Assembly (NCBI RefSeq): GCF_019903425.1
Contig: NZ_JACHUZ010000013.1
Location: 1,524,168 to 1,588,167 of the forward strand
DNA from: Vreelandella halophila
Lineage (GTDB): Bacteria; Pseudomonadota; Gammaproteobacteria; Pseudomonadales; Oleiphilaceae
DNA: 64,000 nt
Direction: 5' to 3'
Made by a program: the position numbers and the translations under genes. This document shows positions 7,684 to 17,857 of the stretch, piece after piece. The notes beneath the pieces were generated by a model. The model worked only from the letters and a program-made list of their open reading frames with translations, made no database searches and was not told the origin of the DNA. The first letter of the stretch is position 1. Every line of letters starts with the position of its first letter.

Positions 7684-9039
7684 CTACGGCGTGGTGCTGT
7701 GATCGGGATGAGCGAGCCACAGCAGGGCAACCGCCAGCAGTATGGCGGGGATACCGAGGCCGGCGGTGATCAGGAAGAAGCCGATCCAGCCCACGTTCTC
7801 GGCCACGACACCGGTAAAGCCGCCCAGGAACTGGCCGGGCAGCGTCATCAGTGAGCTGAAAAGTGCGTACTGTGTGGCGGTGTAGCGGGTGTTGGTGAGG
7901 CTGGAGAGGTAGGCGATGAATACCGAGATTGAGAGCCCGCCTGTGACGTTGTCCGCCACGATGGCCGCGACCAGGCCTATGGTTTCGGGACCCAGGCCAG
8001 CGAGCCAGGCGAAGGTCAGGTTGGTGGCCGGGGCCATGAAGGCGGTGCCGATCAGCATGCGCGCAATCCCAAAGCGTGCGGTCATGAGCCCGCCCACGGC
8101 GGCGCCCACCAGCGTCATGGCGAGCCCGAAGGCGGCGGCGATATTGGCGATCTGCTCCTTGGTGAAGCCCAGGTCCAGGTAGAAGGGGTTGGCCATCACC
8201 CCCATGAAGATGTCGCTGATCCGGAAGGTGGCCACGAACAGAAGGATGACGATGGCCGCTTTCCCGTAGCGCTGGAAGAAGTCCGTGAAGGGGCAGACCA
8301 CGGCCCCGATGAACCAGGCGGTGATGCGCTGGCGCAGCCCCGTGTGCCCGGTGTCGGCCAGGTACTGGATAACCCGCTCCTCGGACTCCGGTGCGAACCG
8401 GTCGCCTTCCGCCACGGGTTCACGGCTGATCAGGGTGGTCACCATCCCCACCCCCATGAGTGCGGCCATGACGGCGTAGGAGAGCGACCAGCTGCCAATG
8501 GCGGCCACATGCAGCGCCCCGGCCCCGGCCGCCAGTATTGCCACGCGGTAGCCGGTGACGTAGGTGGCGGCCATCGCGGCCTGGTGGGTATCCGGCGCGG
8601 CTTCCACCCGGTAGGCATCAATGGCCACGTCCTGGGTCGCCGAGCCAAAGGCAGCGACCACGGCCCAGACGGCCACCAGCCAGAGCTGTTCCATGGGGTC
8701 GGTGAGCGCCATGCCCAGAAGGCTCACCGCGACCGCCACCTGGGCGGCCAGCATCCAGGCGCGGCGCCGGCCCAGAAGGCGGCTGATGATCGGCAGGGGG
8801 AGTCGGTCGATCAGTGGCGCCCAGAGCACCTTGATGGAATGGGCCATCCCGACCCAGCTGAGGAAACCGATCGCGGCCAGCTCAATGCCCAGGTCCCGCA
8901 GCCAGGCAGTGAAGGTGCCTCCGACCAGCAGCAGCGGCAACCCCGCCGAGAATCCGAGGAAGAGCATGCCGATGACGCGGGGGTTGAGGTAGACCTTCCA
9001 GCCGGGGTAGAGGGTGTCCTGCGGTGCCGGCTCACTCAT
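7684..9039 (-). CDS. ampG: AmpG-family muropeptide MFS transporter
   Basis: Inner-membrane major-facilitator permease expected to import GlcNAc-anhydro-muropeptides for cell-wall recycling, a process tied to beta-lactamase induction in many gammaproteobacteria. The 451-residue protein has about 12-14 hydrophobic segments. The N-terminus LNPRVIGMLFLGFSAGLPLLLVGGT and the segment APLIDRLPLPIISRLLGRRRAW are characteristic of AmpG, as is FGSATQDVAIDAYRVE. It is monocistronic, divergent from fxsA with an 80-base gap, and followed directly by a REPIN element. No ampD, ampE or beta-lactamase gene is nearby. The family assignment is strong; the exact substrate is inferred. Confidence 0.9.
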   Translation of the reverse strand: MSEPAPQDTLYPGWKVYLNPRVIGMLFLGFSAGLPLLLVGGTFTAWLRDLGIELAAIGFLSWVGMAHSIKVLWAPLIDRLPLPIISRLLGRRRAWMLAAQVAVAVSLLGMALTDPMEQLWLVAVWAVVAAFGSATQDVAIDAYRVEAAPDTHQAAMAATYVTGYRVAILAAGAGALHVAAIGSWSLSYAVMAALMGVGMVTTLISREPVAEGDRFAPESEERVIQYLADTGHTGLRQRITAWFIGAVVCPFTDFFQRYGKAAIVILLFVATFRISDIFMGVMANPFYLDLGFTKEQIANIAAAFGLAMTLVGAAVGGLMTARFGIARMLIGTAFMAPATNLTFAWLAGLGPETIGLVAAIVADNVTGGLSISVFIAYLSSLTNTRYTATQYALFSSLMTLPGQFLGGFTGVVAENVGWIGFFLITAGLGIPAILLAVALLWLAHPDHSTTP

Positions 9040-9119
9040 GGATTACGATTCCGTATGGTTGAACTCCGGCCCCGTCGCCCCGATGCTGGAAAGCACAAGC
9101 CTCTTTTCCCGGAGACCCC

Positions 9120-9638
9120 ATGCCCGTATTTCTCATTGCCTTCATCATCATTCCCATCATCGAGATGGTCATCCTCATTGAGGTCGGGGGCCTGATCGGC
9201 GCCCTGCCCACGGTGGGCCTGGTGCTTCTGACGGCCGTCATAGGCGCGGCCATGCTGCGCCAGCAGGGGGCGGCAACCCTTCTGCGGGCCAACCAGCGTA
9301 TGGCCAGCGGTGAACTGCCGGCCCGTGAGATGGCGGAAGGGCTCCTTCTGGCCGTGGGCGGTGCCCTGCTGCTCACCCCCGGCTTTGTAACCGACGCCGT
9401 GGGCTTTGCCTGCCTGATCCCGTTCACACGGCGCTGGCTCAGCGGCTACGTGGTGAATCGTATGGTGTTCAGCGGGGGCGCGTCCATGGGCGGGCATTAC
9501 GAATACCACCAATACAGCCAGTCCCGTGATCGGGGACCGCGCCGGGATGCCCACGGCAACATCATCATCGAGGGTGAGTTTGAACAGGAGCAGCAGGGTA
9601 GAGAGCCTGAAGACCCTGACCGGCTGGATCGCCGGTGA
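9120..9638 (+). CDS. fxsA: FxsA family membrane protein
   Basis: Small cytoplasmic-membrane protein of 172 residues. It has hydrophobic segments at about 2-22 and 26-45, a third at about 75-95 (LLLAVGGALLLTPGFVTDAVG, diagnostic of FxsA), and a charged, disordered cytoplasmic tail from about 120. In E. coli, FxsA overexpression relieves exclusion of phage T7 by the F plasmid; its normal role is not settled. GGAGA at 9111-9115 fixes the start. As in many gammaproteobacteria it sits directly before groESL, but the sigma-32 promoter between the two implies groESL can be transcribed separately. Confidence 0.9.
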   Translation: MPVFLIAFIIIPIIEMVILIEVGGLIGALPTVGLVLLTAVIGAAMLRQQGAATLLRANQRMASGELPAREMAEGLLLAVGGALLLTPGFVTDAVGFACLIPFTRRWLSGYVVNRMVFSGGASMGGHYEYHQYSQSRDRGPRRDAHGNIIIEGEFEQEQQGREPEDPDRLDRR

Positions 9639-9658
9639 ATTTTTTTGTCGGGAGGGGA

Positions 9659-9685
9659 TTGAAAACTGGCAGCGTGTCCCCAATT
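9659..9685 (+). promoter_or_regulatory. Sigma-32 heat-shock promoter of groES-groEL
   Basis: TTGAAA (9659-9664), a 13-base spacer, then CCCCAATT (9678-9685) match the RpoH consensus (CTTGAAA, 13-15 bases, CCCCATNT). The sequence downstream (TTCACTGACCAC) also resembles the E. coli groE promoter start region. Transcription should start near 9692, giving a leader of about 75 bases before groES. No CIRCE inverted repeat is present. Confidence 0.85.
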
Positions 9686-9766
9686 TCACTGACCACAAGG
9701 CTAATGTGCTTTGGGAAATCTCAACTCATTGCTTAACCGACGAACCGAAACTGGAGATAAGCAGCA

Positions 9767-10057
9767 ATGAAAATCCGTCCGTTACACGATCGCGTAGTCG
9801 TGCGTCGCAAGGAAGAAGAAGAGAAGACCGCCGGTGGCATCGTTCTGCCGGGCAATGCCCAGGAGAAACCCTCCCAGGGTGAGGTTCTGGCCGTGGGCGA
9901 GGGCAAGACCCTGGATAACGGCGAAGTACGCAAGCCGGCGGTGAAAGTCGGTGACCAGGTTGTGTTCGGGCAGTTCGCCGGTAATACCGTCAAGGTCGAC
10001 GGCGAGGAACTGCTGATCATGAGCGAAAACGACATCTTCGGTGTGCTGGAAGGCTGA
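9767..10057 (+). CDS. groES: Co-chaperonin GroES (Hsp10)
   Basis: Forms the heptameric lid of the GroEL folding chamber in the cytosol. At 96 residues it has the standard length and starts [14 protein letters not shown]. The mobile loop is [17 protein letters not shown] (about 18-34), with the hydrophobic IVL that contacts GroEL, and the C-terminus is [12 protein letters not shown] at 9753-9756 precedes the ATG. It is the first gene of the groES-groEL operon, 55 bases ahead of groEL, under the sigma-32 promoter. Confidence 0.98.
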   Translation: MKIRPLHDRVVVRRKEEEEKTAGGIVLPGNAQEKPSQGEVLAVGEGKTLDNGEVRKPAVKVGDQVVFGQFAGNTVKVDGEELLIMSENDIFGVLEG

Positions 10058-10076
10058 AAAAGCGCCAGTCACCTGA

Positions 10077-11762
<1,686 letters not shown>

Positions 11763-11799
11763 ACGCCCCCTCCCCATCGCCGGTGTGACCGGCTCCATG

Positions 11800-11834
11800 A
11801 AAACCCCCGTGGCGGTTCGCCTCGGGGGTTTTTT
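11800..11834 (+). terminator. Rho-independent terminator after groEL
   Basis: AAAACCCCCG (11800-11809) pairs with CGGGGGTTTT (11823-11832). Inside, GGCG and CGCC extend the stem, and the T-run 11829-11834 follows directly. It lies 38 bases past the groEL stop and separates the chaperonin operon from the type II secretion genes. Confidence 0.92.
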
Positions 11835-11878
11835 ATGGTTATCCTGTCGGCGCCTTCAATGCAGTGGTAGCCGTACGG

Positions 11879-12703
11879 ATGCCAGAATCGTCGTCCAAAA
11901 GCGCTGAGCCGACCACGGAGCACGAGCACCCGCGCTTCCGGGTCGAGCCCCTGCGTGCCTTTCTTCTGGTGCTTCTTCTCTCCCTGACCTGGCTGACGGC
12001 GCTGGTGGTGTATCTGCCTGCGGGCTGGGTCTGGGCCCAAGTGGCGCGACAGGTTCCTGTTCCCGAGGTGGTTGAGGTGCAGCAGGTGGGCGGGACGGTC
12101 TGGTCGGGGGATGCCTGGCTGCGCGTGCAGGGCCTGCCCCTGCGGCTCAGCTGGCAGCTGCAGCCGGGCTCGCTCATCCATGGATTCGTGCCGCTGGAGT
12201 GGCGGCTCAATTCCCCTGGCTCGCAAGCGGAAGGCAGTGTCACCGCCATGCTGGATGGTCGGGTGCGGATGCTGTTGCGCCGCGCCCGCGTGGACCTTGA
12301 GGAGGTCACGGCCCACGACCTCGGCATCCAGCCTTTGAGCATTCCCAGCGTCATGACGCTCGAGAGCTTCTTCGGGGTTTGGAGGCCGGAGCAGGGTTTC
12401 GGAGGCTTCCAGGGATGGGGCCAGTGGTCGGGAGGCAATGTGACATGGCCCATGGGCGACCAGCCCCGCCAGTCGCGCATCCCGGCCCTTGAGGGGCGTC
12501 TTACCAGCAATAATGGCCAACCGGAGCTGGTCCTGATGGAGCAGGGCACTTCGGAACCGGCGGTACGCTTGGTAATGGATGCCGGTGGCCGTGCCCGGGT
12601 TGAACTCTACAAGCGCTGGATCGATTTTCTGGGCCTGGACTTCGCGCCGGATGCGGCGCCAGGCGACGTGGTCTTCCGCGTGAGCCGGCAGGTGACACCA
12701 TGA
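11879..12703 (+). CDS. gspN: Type II secretion system protein N
   Basis: Accessory inner-membrane protein of the type II secretion pathway (GspN/T2SSN family), a bitopic protein with one N-terminal membrane segment (about residues 27-44) and a periplasmic beta-rich domain containing the family's VWSGDAWLRVQGLPLRLSW stretch. I chose ATG 11879 (274 residues); a GTG at 11864 would add five residues, and neither has a clear ribosome-binding site. The stop overlaps the gspC start by 4 bases. GspN is present in only some T2SS loci and is not always essential. Confidence is high for the family because gspC and gspD follow directly. Confidence 0.82.
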   Translation: MPESSSKSAEPTTEHEHPRFRVEPLRAFLLVLLLSLTWLTALVVYLPAGWVWAQVARQVPVPEVVEVQQVGGTVWSGDAWLRVQGLPLRLSWQLQPGSLIHGFVPLEWRLNSPGSQAEGSVTAMLDGRVRMLLRRARVDLEEVTAHDLGIQPLSIPSVMTLESFFGVWRPEQGFGGFQGWGQWSGGNVTWPMGDQPRQSRIPALEGRLTSNNGQPELVLMEQGTSEPAVRLVMDAGGRARVELYKRWIDFLGLDFAPDAAPGDVVFRVSRQVTP

Positions 12704-13512
12704 GCCGCTGGCCGATCCGTTTCGCGCATCTGCTGCTGGTTGTCCTGGTGGTCCAGATGGGCTGGAAAGGGGGGCAGTGGACCTGGCGTGTGATCTGGCC
12801 GGCGCCTTCGGACCCGGTTGAGCTTGCGCTTACGGATACTGGGCCCCAGCGGGGGTCGGGCAGCAGCATTCCGCTGCGCGAGATCGCTCTTTTCGGCCGC
12901 GCCTCTTCCGGCGGGGAAAGCAGTGTCTCCCGGGTGGAAAGGGAAACCGCACCGGAGACGGGGCTTACACTGACGCTCCACGGTGTTTTTCTGGCCACCC
13001 GCGGGGAAAGCTCCAGTGCTATCCTCTCAGGGCAGGATGGTGCTGCCGAGCGCTATGCGGTTGGCGATGATCTGCCCGGTGGCGCGGAACTGGTGGCCGT
13101 GGAGCCGAACCGGATCCTGCTGCAGCGTAACGGTGAGGTGGAATCGCTCGGGTTTGATGACGAAGGGCTCACACTTGGCGGGGTTGCGGCTGCCGGGGAA
13201 AGCACGGAAGATAGCCGGGCCGGGGTTGAGCGGGCCATTGAGGCGCTGGAGGAGGATCCAGAAAAGGCGATCGCCGAGGCCGGCTTCCGGCCCAATGAAG
13301 ACGGTCCCGGCTATGTATATGACGGCACAAACGAAAAGCTTTCGGCCATGAATCTGCAACCTGGCGATGTGATCATTTCCGTCAACGGGCAGAAGCTGGG
13401 CGACATCGAAGCCGACAGGGCCAATCTGGAGCGCTGGATGACCTCGGATCGGCTTGATCTTGAGATTGAGCGTGGAGGCACGCGCTTTTCATTCACGGTT
13501 CCGGTTCCGTAA
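12700..13512 (+). CDS. gspC: Type II secretion system protein C
   Basis: Links the inner-membrane platform to the outer-membrane secretin. The 270-residue protein has one membrane segment at about 7-22 and a periplasmic homology region at about 60-150 (IALFGRAS and LTLHGVFLATRGESSSAILS are typical). A C-terminal PDZ domain lies at about 180-270, with LQPGDVIISVNGQKL as its core. It lies between gspN and gspD, 38 bases before gspD. The PDZ form (rather than coiled-coil) is the Vibrio/Klebsiella type. Confidence 0.93.
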   Translation: MSRWPIRFAHLLLVVLVVQMGWKGGQWTWRVIWPAPSDPVELALTDTGPQRGSGSSIPLREIALFGRASSGGESSVSRVERETAPETGLTLTLHGVFLATRGESSSAILSGQDGAAERYAVGDDLPGGAELVAVEPNRILLQRNGEVESLGFDDEGLTLGGVAAAGESTEDSRAGVERAIEALEEDPEKAIAEAGFRPNEDGPGYVYDGTNEKLSAMNLQPGDVIISVNGQKLGDIEADRANLERWMTSDRLDLEIERGGTRFSFTVPVP

Positions 13513-13550
13513 CCGGCAAACCAGACGACAAAACGGGCACTGGTTATCTG

Positions 13551-15548
13551 ATGATCCGCATTCAACGACTGTTTCTCGCGTTTGCGCTGGCACTGCTGGC
13601 TTCCATGCCGCTCATGGCCCAGGACGATAACGAGGCCGGGGATCAGGAGGTGGCCGAAGCCGAGGATTCCGAAACCTGGACGGTCAACCTCAAGGATGCT
13701 GATATCCGCGCCCTGGTGGATCAGGTCTCGGACATCACCGGCTACAGCTTCGTGGTGGATCCACGTGTGAAGGGCAAGGTCACTGTGGTTTCCGAGACGC
13801 CGATGAACAGCAGCGAGGTGTACGACCTCTTCCTGTCGGTGCTTCATGTTCACGGGTTCACCGCCATTCCCGGCGAGGACGCCATCAAGGTGATCCAGCA
13901 GAGTGATGCCAAGCAGACGGCCGAAGACATCACCCGTTTCATGGATGTTCCCTCCGAGCAGCTGATGACACGGGTCATCCATGTGGAGAACGTCAGCGCC
14001 ATGCAGCTGGTGCCTATTCTCAGGCCTATGGTGGCCAGTTACGGGCATCTGGCCGGCGTGTCCGCCGCCAATGCACTGATCATCAGTGACCACCAGGCGA
14101 ATATCCAGCGCATGCAGCGTCTTATTGACGATCTGGACAAGCCCACGGACTCCGAGGTGGAGGTAGTCCAGCTGGAAGAGGCCTATGTCGGTGACATGGT
14201 GGAGCTTCTGGAAGAGCTCGGCCCGGACCAGCTCAGTGGCCGGGCCGGCAGTGACGACAGCCGTTCCGCCAGCGTGGTTGCGGACGAGCGCAGCAACCGC
14301 CTCATCCTGCGTGGCACCAGCACTTTCCGGGAGAAGGTGCGGGAGCTGGTGGAAAAGCTGGATACGCCCAACACCAGCCGCGGCACGACCAAAGTCATAC
14401 GGCTCAGCCATGCGGACGCCGCCGAACTCAGTGAGATGCTGAGCGGGCTCATGGGTGAGATCACGGAAGGCGAAGGGGGCAACCAGGGCAGTAGCGGTGA
14501 AACCGATGTCTCCGTCTATGCGGATGAAGGGCTCAATGCCCTGGTGGTTCGCGCCGAACCGCAGATGATGAGCGAGATCGAGTTCATTGTTGAGCAGCTG
14601 GACGTGCGCCGTGCCCAGGTGCTGATCGAGGCCGCCATTGTCGAGATTAGCAATGAGGCCGGGCAGGATCTTGGCGTGCAGTGGGCGGCCGGGGATGAAT
14701 CCGGGGATTCCACTGCGCCTGTGGCCGGGACCAATTTCGAGAATGTCGGCGTGAGTCTCAACACAGTCCTGGGTCAGATTCTTGGTGGCTCGATTGGAGG
14801 TGAGGACGGTGGCAACCTCGGCCTTGGTTCCGGGCTCTCCATCGGAGCCGGGGATCGTGATTCGGATGGCATCACCTGGGGGGTGCTGATCCAGGCGCTG
14901 TCCACGTCCAGCAAGGCCAACCTGCTGTCCACACCCTCGATCATCACCCTGGATAATGAGGAATCCGAGATCATCGTGGGGCAGAACGTGCCTTTCCGAA
15001 CGGGCCAGTCCACCAGCACCGGCGATGGGCTCAGCAATCCCTTCACCACCATTGAGCGCAAGGACATTGGCCTGACCCTGAACGTCAAGCCCAGTATCAG
15101 CGCCGATGATGTGGTCAAGCTGGCGGTGGAGCAGACCACTGAGGATATTGGTCAGTCCCTGGAAAGCGCGGCCGACCTGATCACCGAAAAGCGTGAGATC
15201 AAGACCACCGTGCTGGCGGACGATGAAGAAACCATCGTTCTGGGTGGGCTTATCAATGAGGATTATCGCGTTTCCCAGAGCAAGGTACCGCTGCTGGGAG
15301 ACATTCCGCTGCTGGGAGCTCTATTCCGCAGTGAGACCACAACCCGCCAGAAGCGCAACCTGATTGTCTTCCTTAGGCCGACCATCCTCCGGGAGGAAGG
15401 GGAGGCGGATGAAGTGGCCCGTACCCAGTTCAAACGTCTCTGGGAGGTGAACCTGGGAATGAATGGTGAAGAAAGGGAGGGGGAACCGCCGGAGAGGCCC
15501 GCGATGGAGAAAATGTTCCAGGGTAACCCGCTGCCGCCTGTGGAATGA
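13551..15548 (+). CDS. gspD: Type II secretion system secretin GspD
   Basis: Outer-membrane channel of the type II secretion system. The 665-residue protein has a signal peptide (cut after about A23, LMA-Q) and an N0 domain from about 40 (TWTVNLKDADIRALVDQVSDITGYSFVVDP). Repeated N1-N3 KH-like domains, with IRPM-type loops such as VPILRPMVASYGHLAGV, run to about 330. The C-terminal secretin domain carries VPFRTGQ and VPLLGDIPLLGALFR. It follows gspC in one operon. The remaining core genes (gspE to gspM) are not in the 64 kb and must lie elsewhere. No dedicated pilotin gene is seen. Confidence 0.96.
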   Translation: MIRIQRLFLAFALALLASMPLMAQDDNEAGDQEVAEAEDSETWTVNLKDADIRALVDQVSDITGYSFVVDPRVKGKVTVVSETPMNSSEVYDLFLSVLHVHGFTAIPGEDAIKVIQQSDAKQTAEDITRFMDVPSEQLMTRVIHVENVSAMQLVPILRPMVASYGHLAGVSAANALIISDHQANIQRMQRLIDDLDKPTDSEVEVVQLEEAYVGDMVELLEELGPDQLSGRAGSDDSRSASVVADERSNRLILRGTSTFREKVRELVEKLDTPNTSRGTTKVIRLSHADAAELSEMLSGLMGEITEGEGGNQGSSGETDVSVYADEGLNALVVRAEPQMMSEIEFIVEQLDVRRAQVLIEAAIVEISNEAGQDLGVQWAAGDESGDSTAPVAGTNFENVGVSLNTVLGQILGGSIGGEDGGNLGLGSGLSIGAGDRDSDGITWGVLIQALSTSSKANLLSTPSIITLDNEESEIIVGQNVPFRTGQSTSTGDGLSNPFTTIERKDIGLTLNVKPSISADDVVKLAVEQTTEDIGQSLESAADLITEKREIKTTVLADDEETIVLGGLINEDYRVSQSKVPLLGDIPLLGALFRSETTTRQKRNLIVFLRPTILREEGEADEVARTQFKRLWEVNLGMNGEEREGEPPERPAMEKMFQGNPLPPVE

Positions 15549-15701
15549 TCAGGGGGCTATGGTAGTCCTTGTCGCTAGGGTTGCCACAGAACACGAAGCC
15601 GACATCTTAGCCAGTGGTTTGAGAAGACCGAAATTGTCTCGGTTGACGCACCTAGCGTGGATCAATCCTGAATGCAGCTGGTTTCAGGCGCGGTTGTGGT
15701 G

Positions 15702-17750
15702 TTACGACCTTGTATCGAATGTATCGATGAAGGCCTGGAACTGCTCCACATCCACCGGTTTGCTGAAGTAGTAGCCCTGGGCCATGATGCAGCCGCGGTT
15801 CACCAGGTAAACACTCTGTTCTTCGGTCTCCACGCCCTCGGCGATCACATCCAGGTTCAGGCTTCGGCCAAGATCAATGATGGTGTTGGCGATCTGGGTA
15901 TCCTCTTCGTTGGCTAGGAGATCCCGGATGAACTGTTTGTCGATCTTCAGGTGGTGCACCGGGAGCCGCTTAAGATAGGTCAGCGAGGAGTAGCCGGTGC
16001 CGAAGTCGTCCACCGCCACGCGGATGCCTTCGTCCCGCAGGCGCGAGAGCTTGCCGATGGCATCGTCGAGATTCTGCATGAAGCTGGTCTCCGTGACCTC
16101 CAGCTCCAGGCGGGATGGCGGCAGGTCGTGCTGGCGCAGAACGCCGAGAATCACGTCCACGATGTTGTTCTGGCGCAGCTGTACGGGGGAGAGGTTGACG
16201 GACATCCGCAGGATGAGGCCCTGATCCATCCACTCCCGGGCCTGACGGCACGCCTCATCCAGCACCCAGTAGCCGATCTCGATGATGGAAAGATTGAGTT
16301 CCGCCAGCGGAATGAACTCATCCGGCGGAATGAAGCCCCGCTCGGGGTGCTGCCAGCGCAGCAGGGCTTCGGCGCCCAGAACGCGGTGGGTGTCCATGTC
16401 CACCTGGGGCTGGTATACCAGATGGAACTGCCGCTGGGCCAGGGCCATGTCCAGATCCCGTTCCAGGTGCTTGCGCTCACGGATGGCCTGGTCGACGCTG
16501 GCCACATAGAACTGGAAGCGGTTGCGGCCCTCGGATTTGGCGAGGGTCATGGACTGTTCCGCTTTCTGGAGGAGGCGGTCGGACTGCAGGGCGTCGTCTG
16601 GATAGACAGCCACACCGATGGTTGCGGTAATGCTGAGTTCCTTGCCACTGACAATGACCGGGCGGCTGAGCTCATGCAACAGCCATTCGGCCATGGCGGC
16701 TGCCTGATAGGTCTCCCGGATGCCGCCCTGAATGATGGCGAACTGGTCCGCACCGAGCCGTCCGCCATTGACCAGGTTGTCCTGGCTGTTGTTCGTGATT
16801 CTTTCGGCGATCACCTGCAGCAGCTGATCACCGCTCGAAAAACCGTACTGCTCATTGAGTGTCTTGAAATCATCCAGCCCGAGACAGAATATCGCCACCA
16901 TGCCACGCTGACGGCGTGCGTTCTCCAGGGCACCGTTGAGTAGGCTCAGGAACATGTCCCGGTTGGGAAGGCCGGTCAGTGCATCATAACGTGACAGGCG
17001 GGTAATACGGTCCTGGGCATCCTGGTGTTTCTGCTGGGTCTCGGAGATCGCGGTCAGGAGTTCATTGGTGGCCTTGACCCAGGCGTCCAGCTCGTCCCGG
17101 TCGTGGCCTCCGGGTGTCTGCAGAAGGTGGCGGCCGGGGTCGGCTGGGTCCACATTCGACAGGTCGTCGGCAATGCGGAACAGCGGACGTGTGACCAGCA
17201 GGTGGTAGACCACGTAGAGCACCAGGCCGAGGATCAGGGCCCGGGCGATACCGGAGATCAGGATCAGGGAGGCACGCTCAAGCCAGAGAGTGGCCTGGGG
17301 GGCGGTGTCCACCTCGATGATCAGCTCTCCGTACTTGACCCTTTCGTCGCCCTGGGAGCGCATCAGGTCCACTGTATAGGTGCGCTGCTGCCCGAAGATC
17401 ACGTCAGTGAGGGAGCGGTAGGGGCTTTCCTTGAGCGGCCGTTCATCCTGAGCCAGGGGCACGCCGTCGGGATGGACGATCTTGCCGCCGCGGATGGACT
17501 GCTGTTCGAACAGTCCGTCGATCACCTGTTCCGCGAGATCCTCGTCGATGCTGTAGACCGCCTGGGTTGCCGCCTCCCGGACCAGAGCGAGCGTCTGGTG
17601 GGCGCGGTCGTCGAGTTCACGGGAAACAGTACGGAAATCGATGAAGATCTGGATGCTGCCGATCACCATACCCACTGTGAACGCCGTAATCAGTACCCAG
17701 CGCAGGATGCGGTAACCCAGTCGGCGTTCAGGCTGGAAGAGTGTCCTCAT
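15702..17750 (-). CDS. Membrane GGDEF-EAL protein, probable c-di-GMP phosphodiesterase
   Basis: The 682-residue inner-membrane protein has a membrane segment at about 15-36, a periplasmic sensor region at about 40-155, a second membrane segment at about 160-186, then HAMP-like/coiled linker, GGDEF (about 252-415) and EAL (about 428-680). The GGDEF signature is degenerate (LGADQF, 332-337), so cyclase activity is unlikely; such domains often bind GTP to tune the EAL domain. The EAL motif is intact (EALLRW, 461-466), as are DDFGTGYSSL and EGVET, so c-di-GMP hydrolysis is expected. It is monocistronic, convergent with gspD across 153 bases in which I see no clear terminator. Confidence 0.92.
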   Translation of the reverse strand: MRTLFQPERRLGYRILRWVLITAFTVGMVIGSIQIFIDFRTVSRELDDRAHQTLALVREAATQAVYSIDEDLAEQVIDGLFEQQSIRGGKIVHPDGVPLAQDERPLKESPYRSLTDVIFGQQRTYTVDLMRSQGDERVKYGELIIEVDTAPQATLWLERASLILISGIARALILGLVLYVVYHLLVTRPLFRIADDLSNVDPADPGRHLLQTPGGHDRDELDAWVKATNELLTAISETQQKHQDAQDRITRLSRYDALTGLPNRDMFLSLLNGALENARRQRGMVAIFCLGLDDFKTLNEQYGFSSGDQLLQVIAERITNNSQDNLVNGGRLGADQFAIIQGGIRETYQAAAMAEWLLHELSRPVIVSGKELSITATIGVAVYPDDALQSDRLLQKAEQSMTLAKSEGRNRFQFYVASVDQAIRERKHLERDLDMALAQRQFHLVYQPQVDMDTHRVLGAEALLRWQHPERGFIPPDEFIPLAELNLSIIEIGYWVLDEACRQAREWMDQGLILRMSVNLSPVQLRQNNIVDVILGVLRQHDLPPSRLELEVTETSFMQNLDDAIGKLSRLRDEGIRVAVDDFGTGYSSLTYLKRLPVHHLKIDKQFIRDLLANEEDTQIANTIIDLGRSLNLDVIAEGVETEEQSVYLVNRGCIMAQGYYFSKPVDVEQFQAFIDTFDTRS

Positions 17751-17857
17751 GGATCAGTCCGGATTCCTTGTCACTCCCTCCGGGAAACCCCGGCTCTGCA
17801 CAAGCGTAGCAGGTCTGTATAAAAAGCTGAAAATCCAAGAAGGAAGTGGGTCATTGA

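Noticed and set aside
7561..7854. 97-codon ORF on the plus strand with a good AAGGAGG before its ATG
   Set aside because: It runs through a REPIN element and then antisense through ampG; its composition is that of a shadow frame.
15549..15701. Terminator or small RNA between gspD and the GGDEF-EAL gene
   Set aside because: Only imperfect short stems without T-tracts; nothing supportable.
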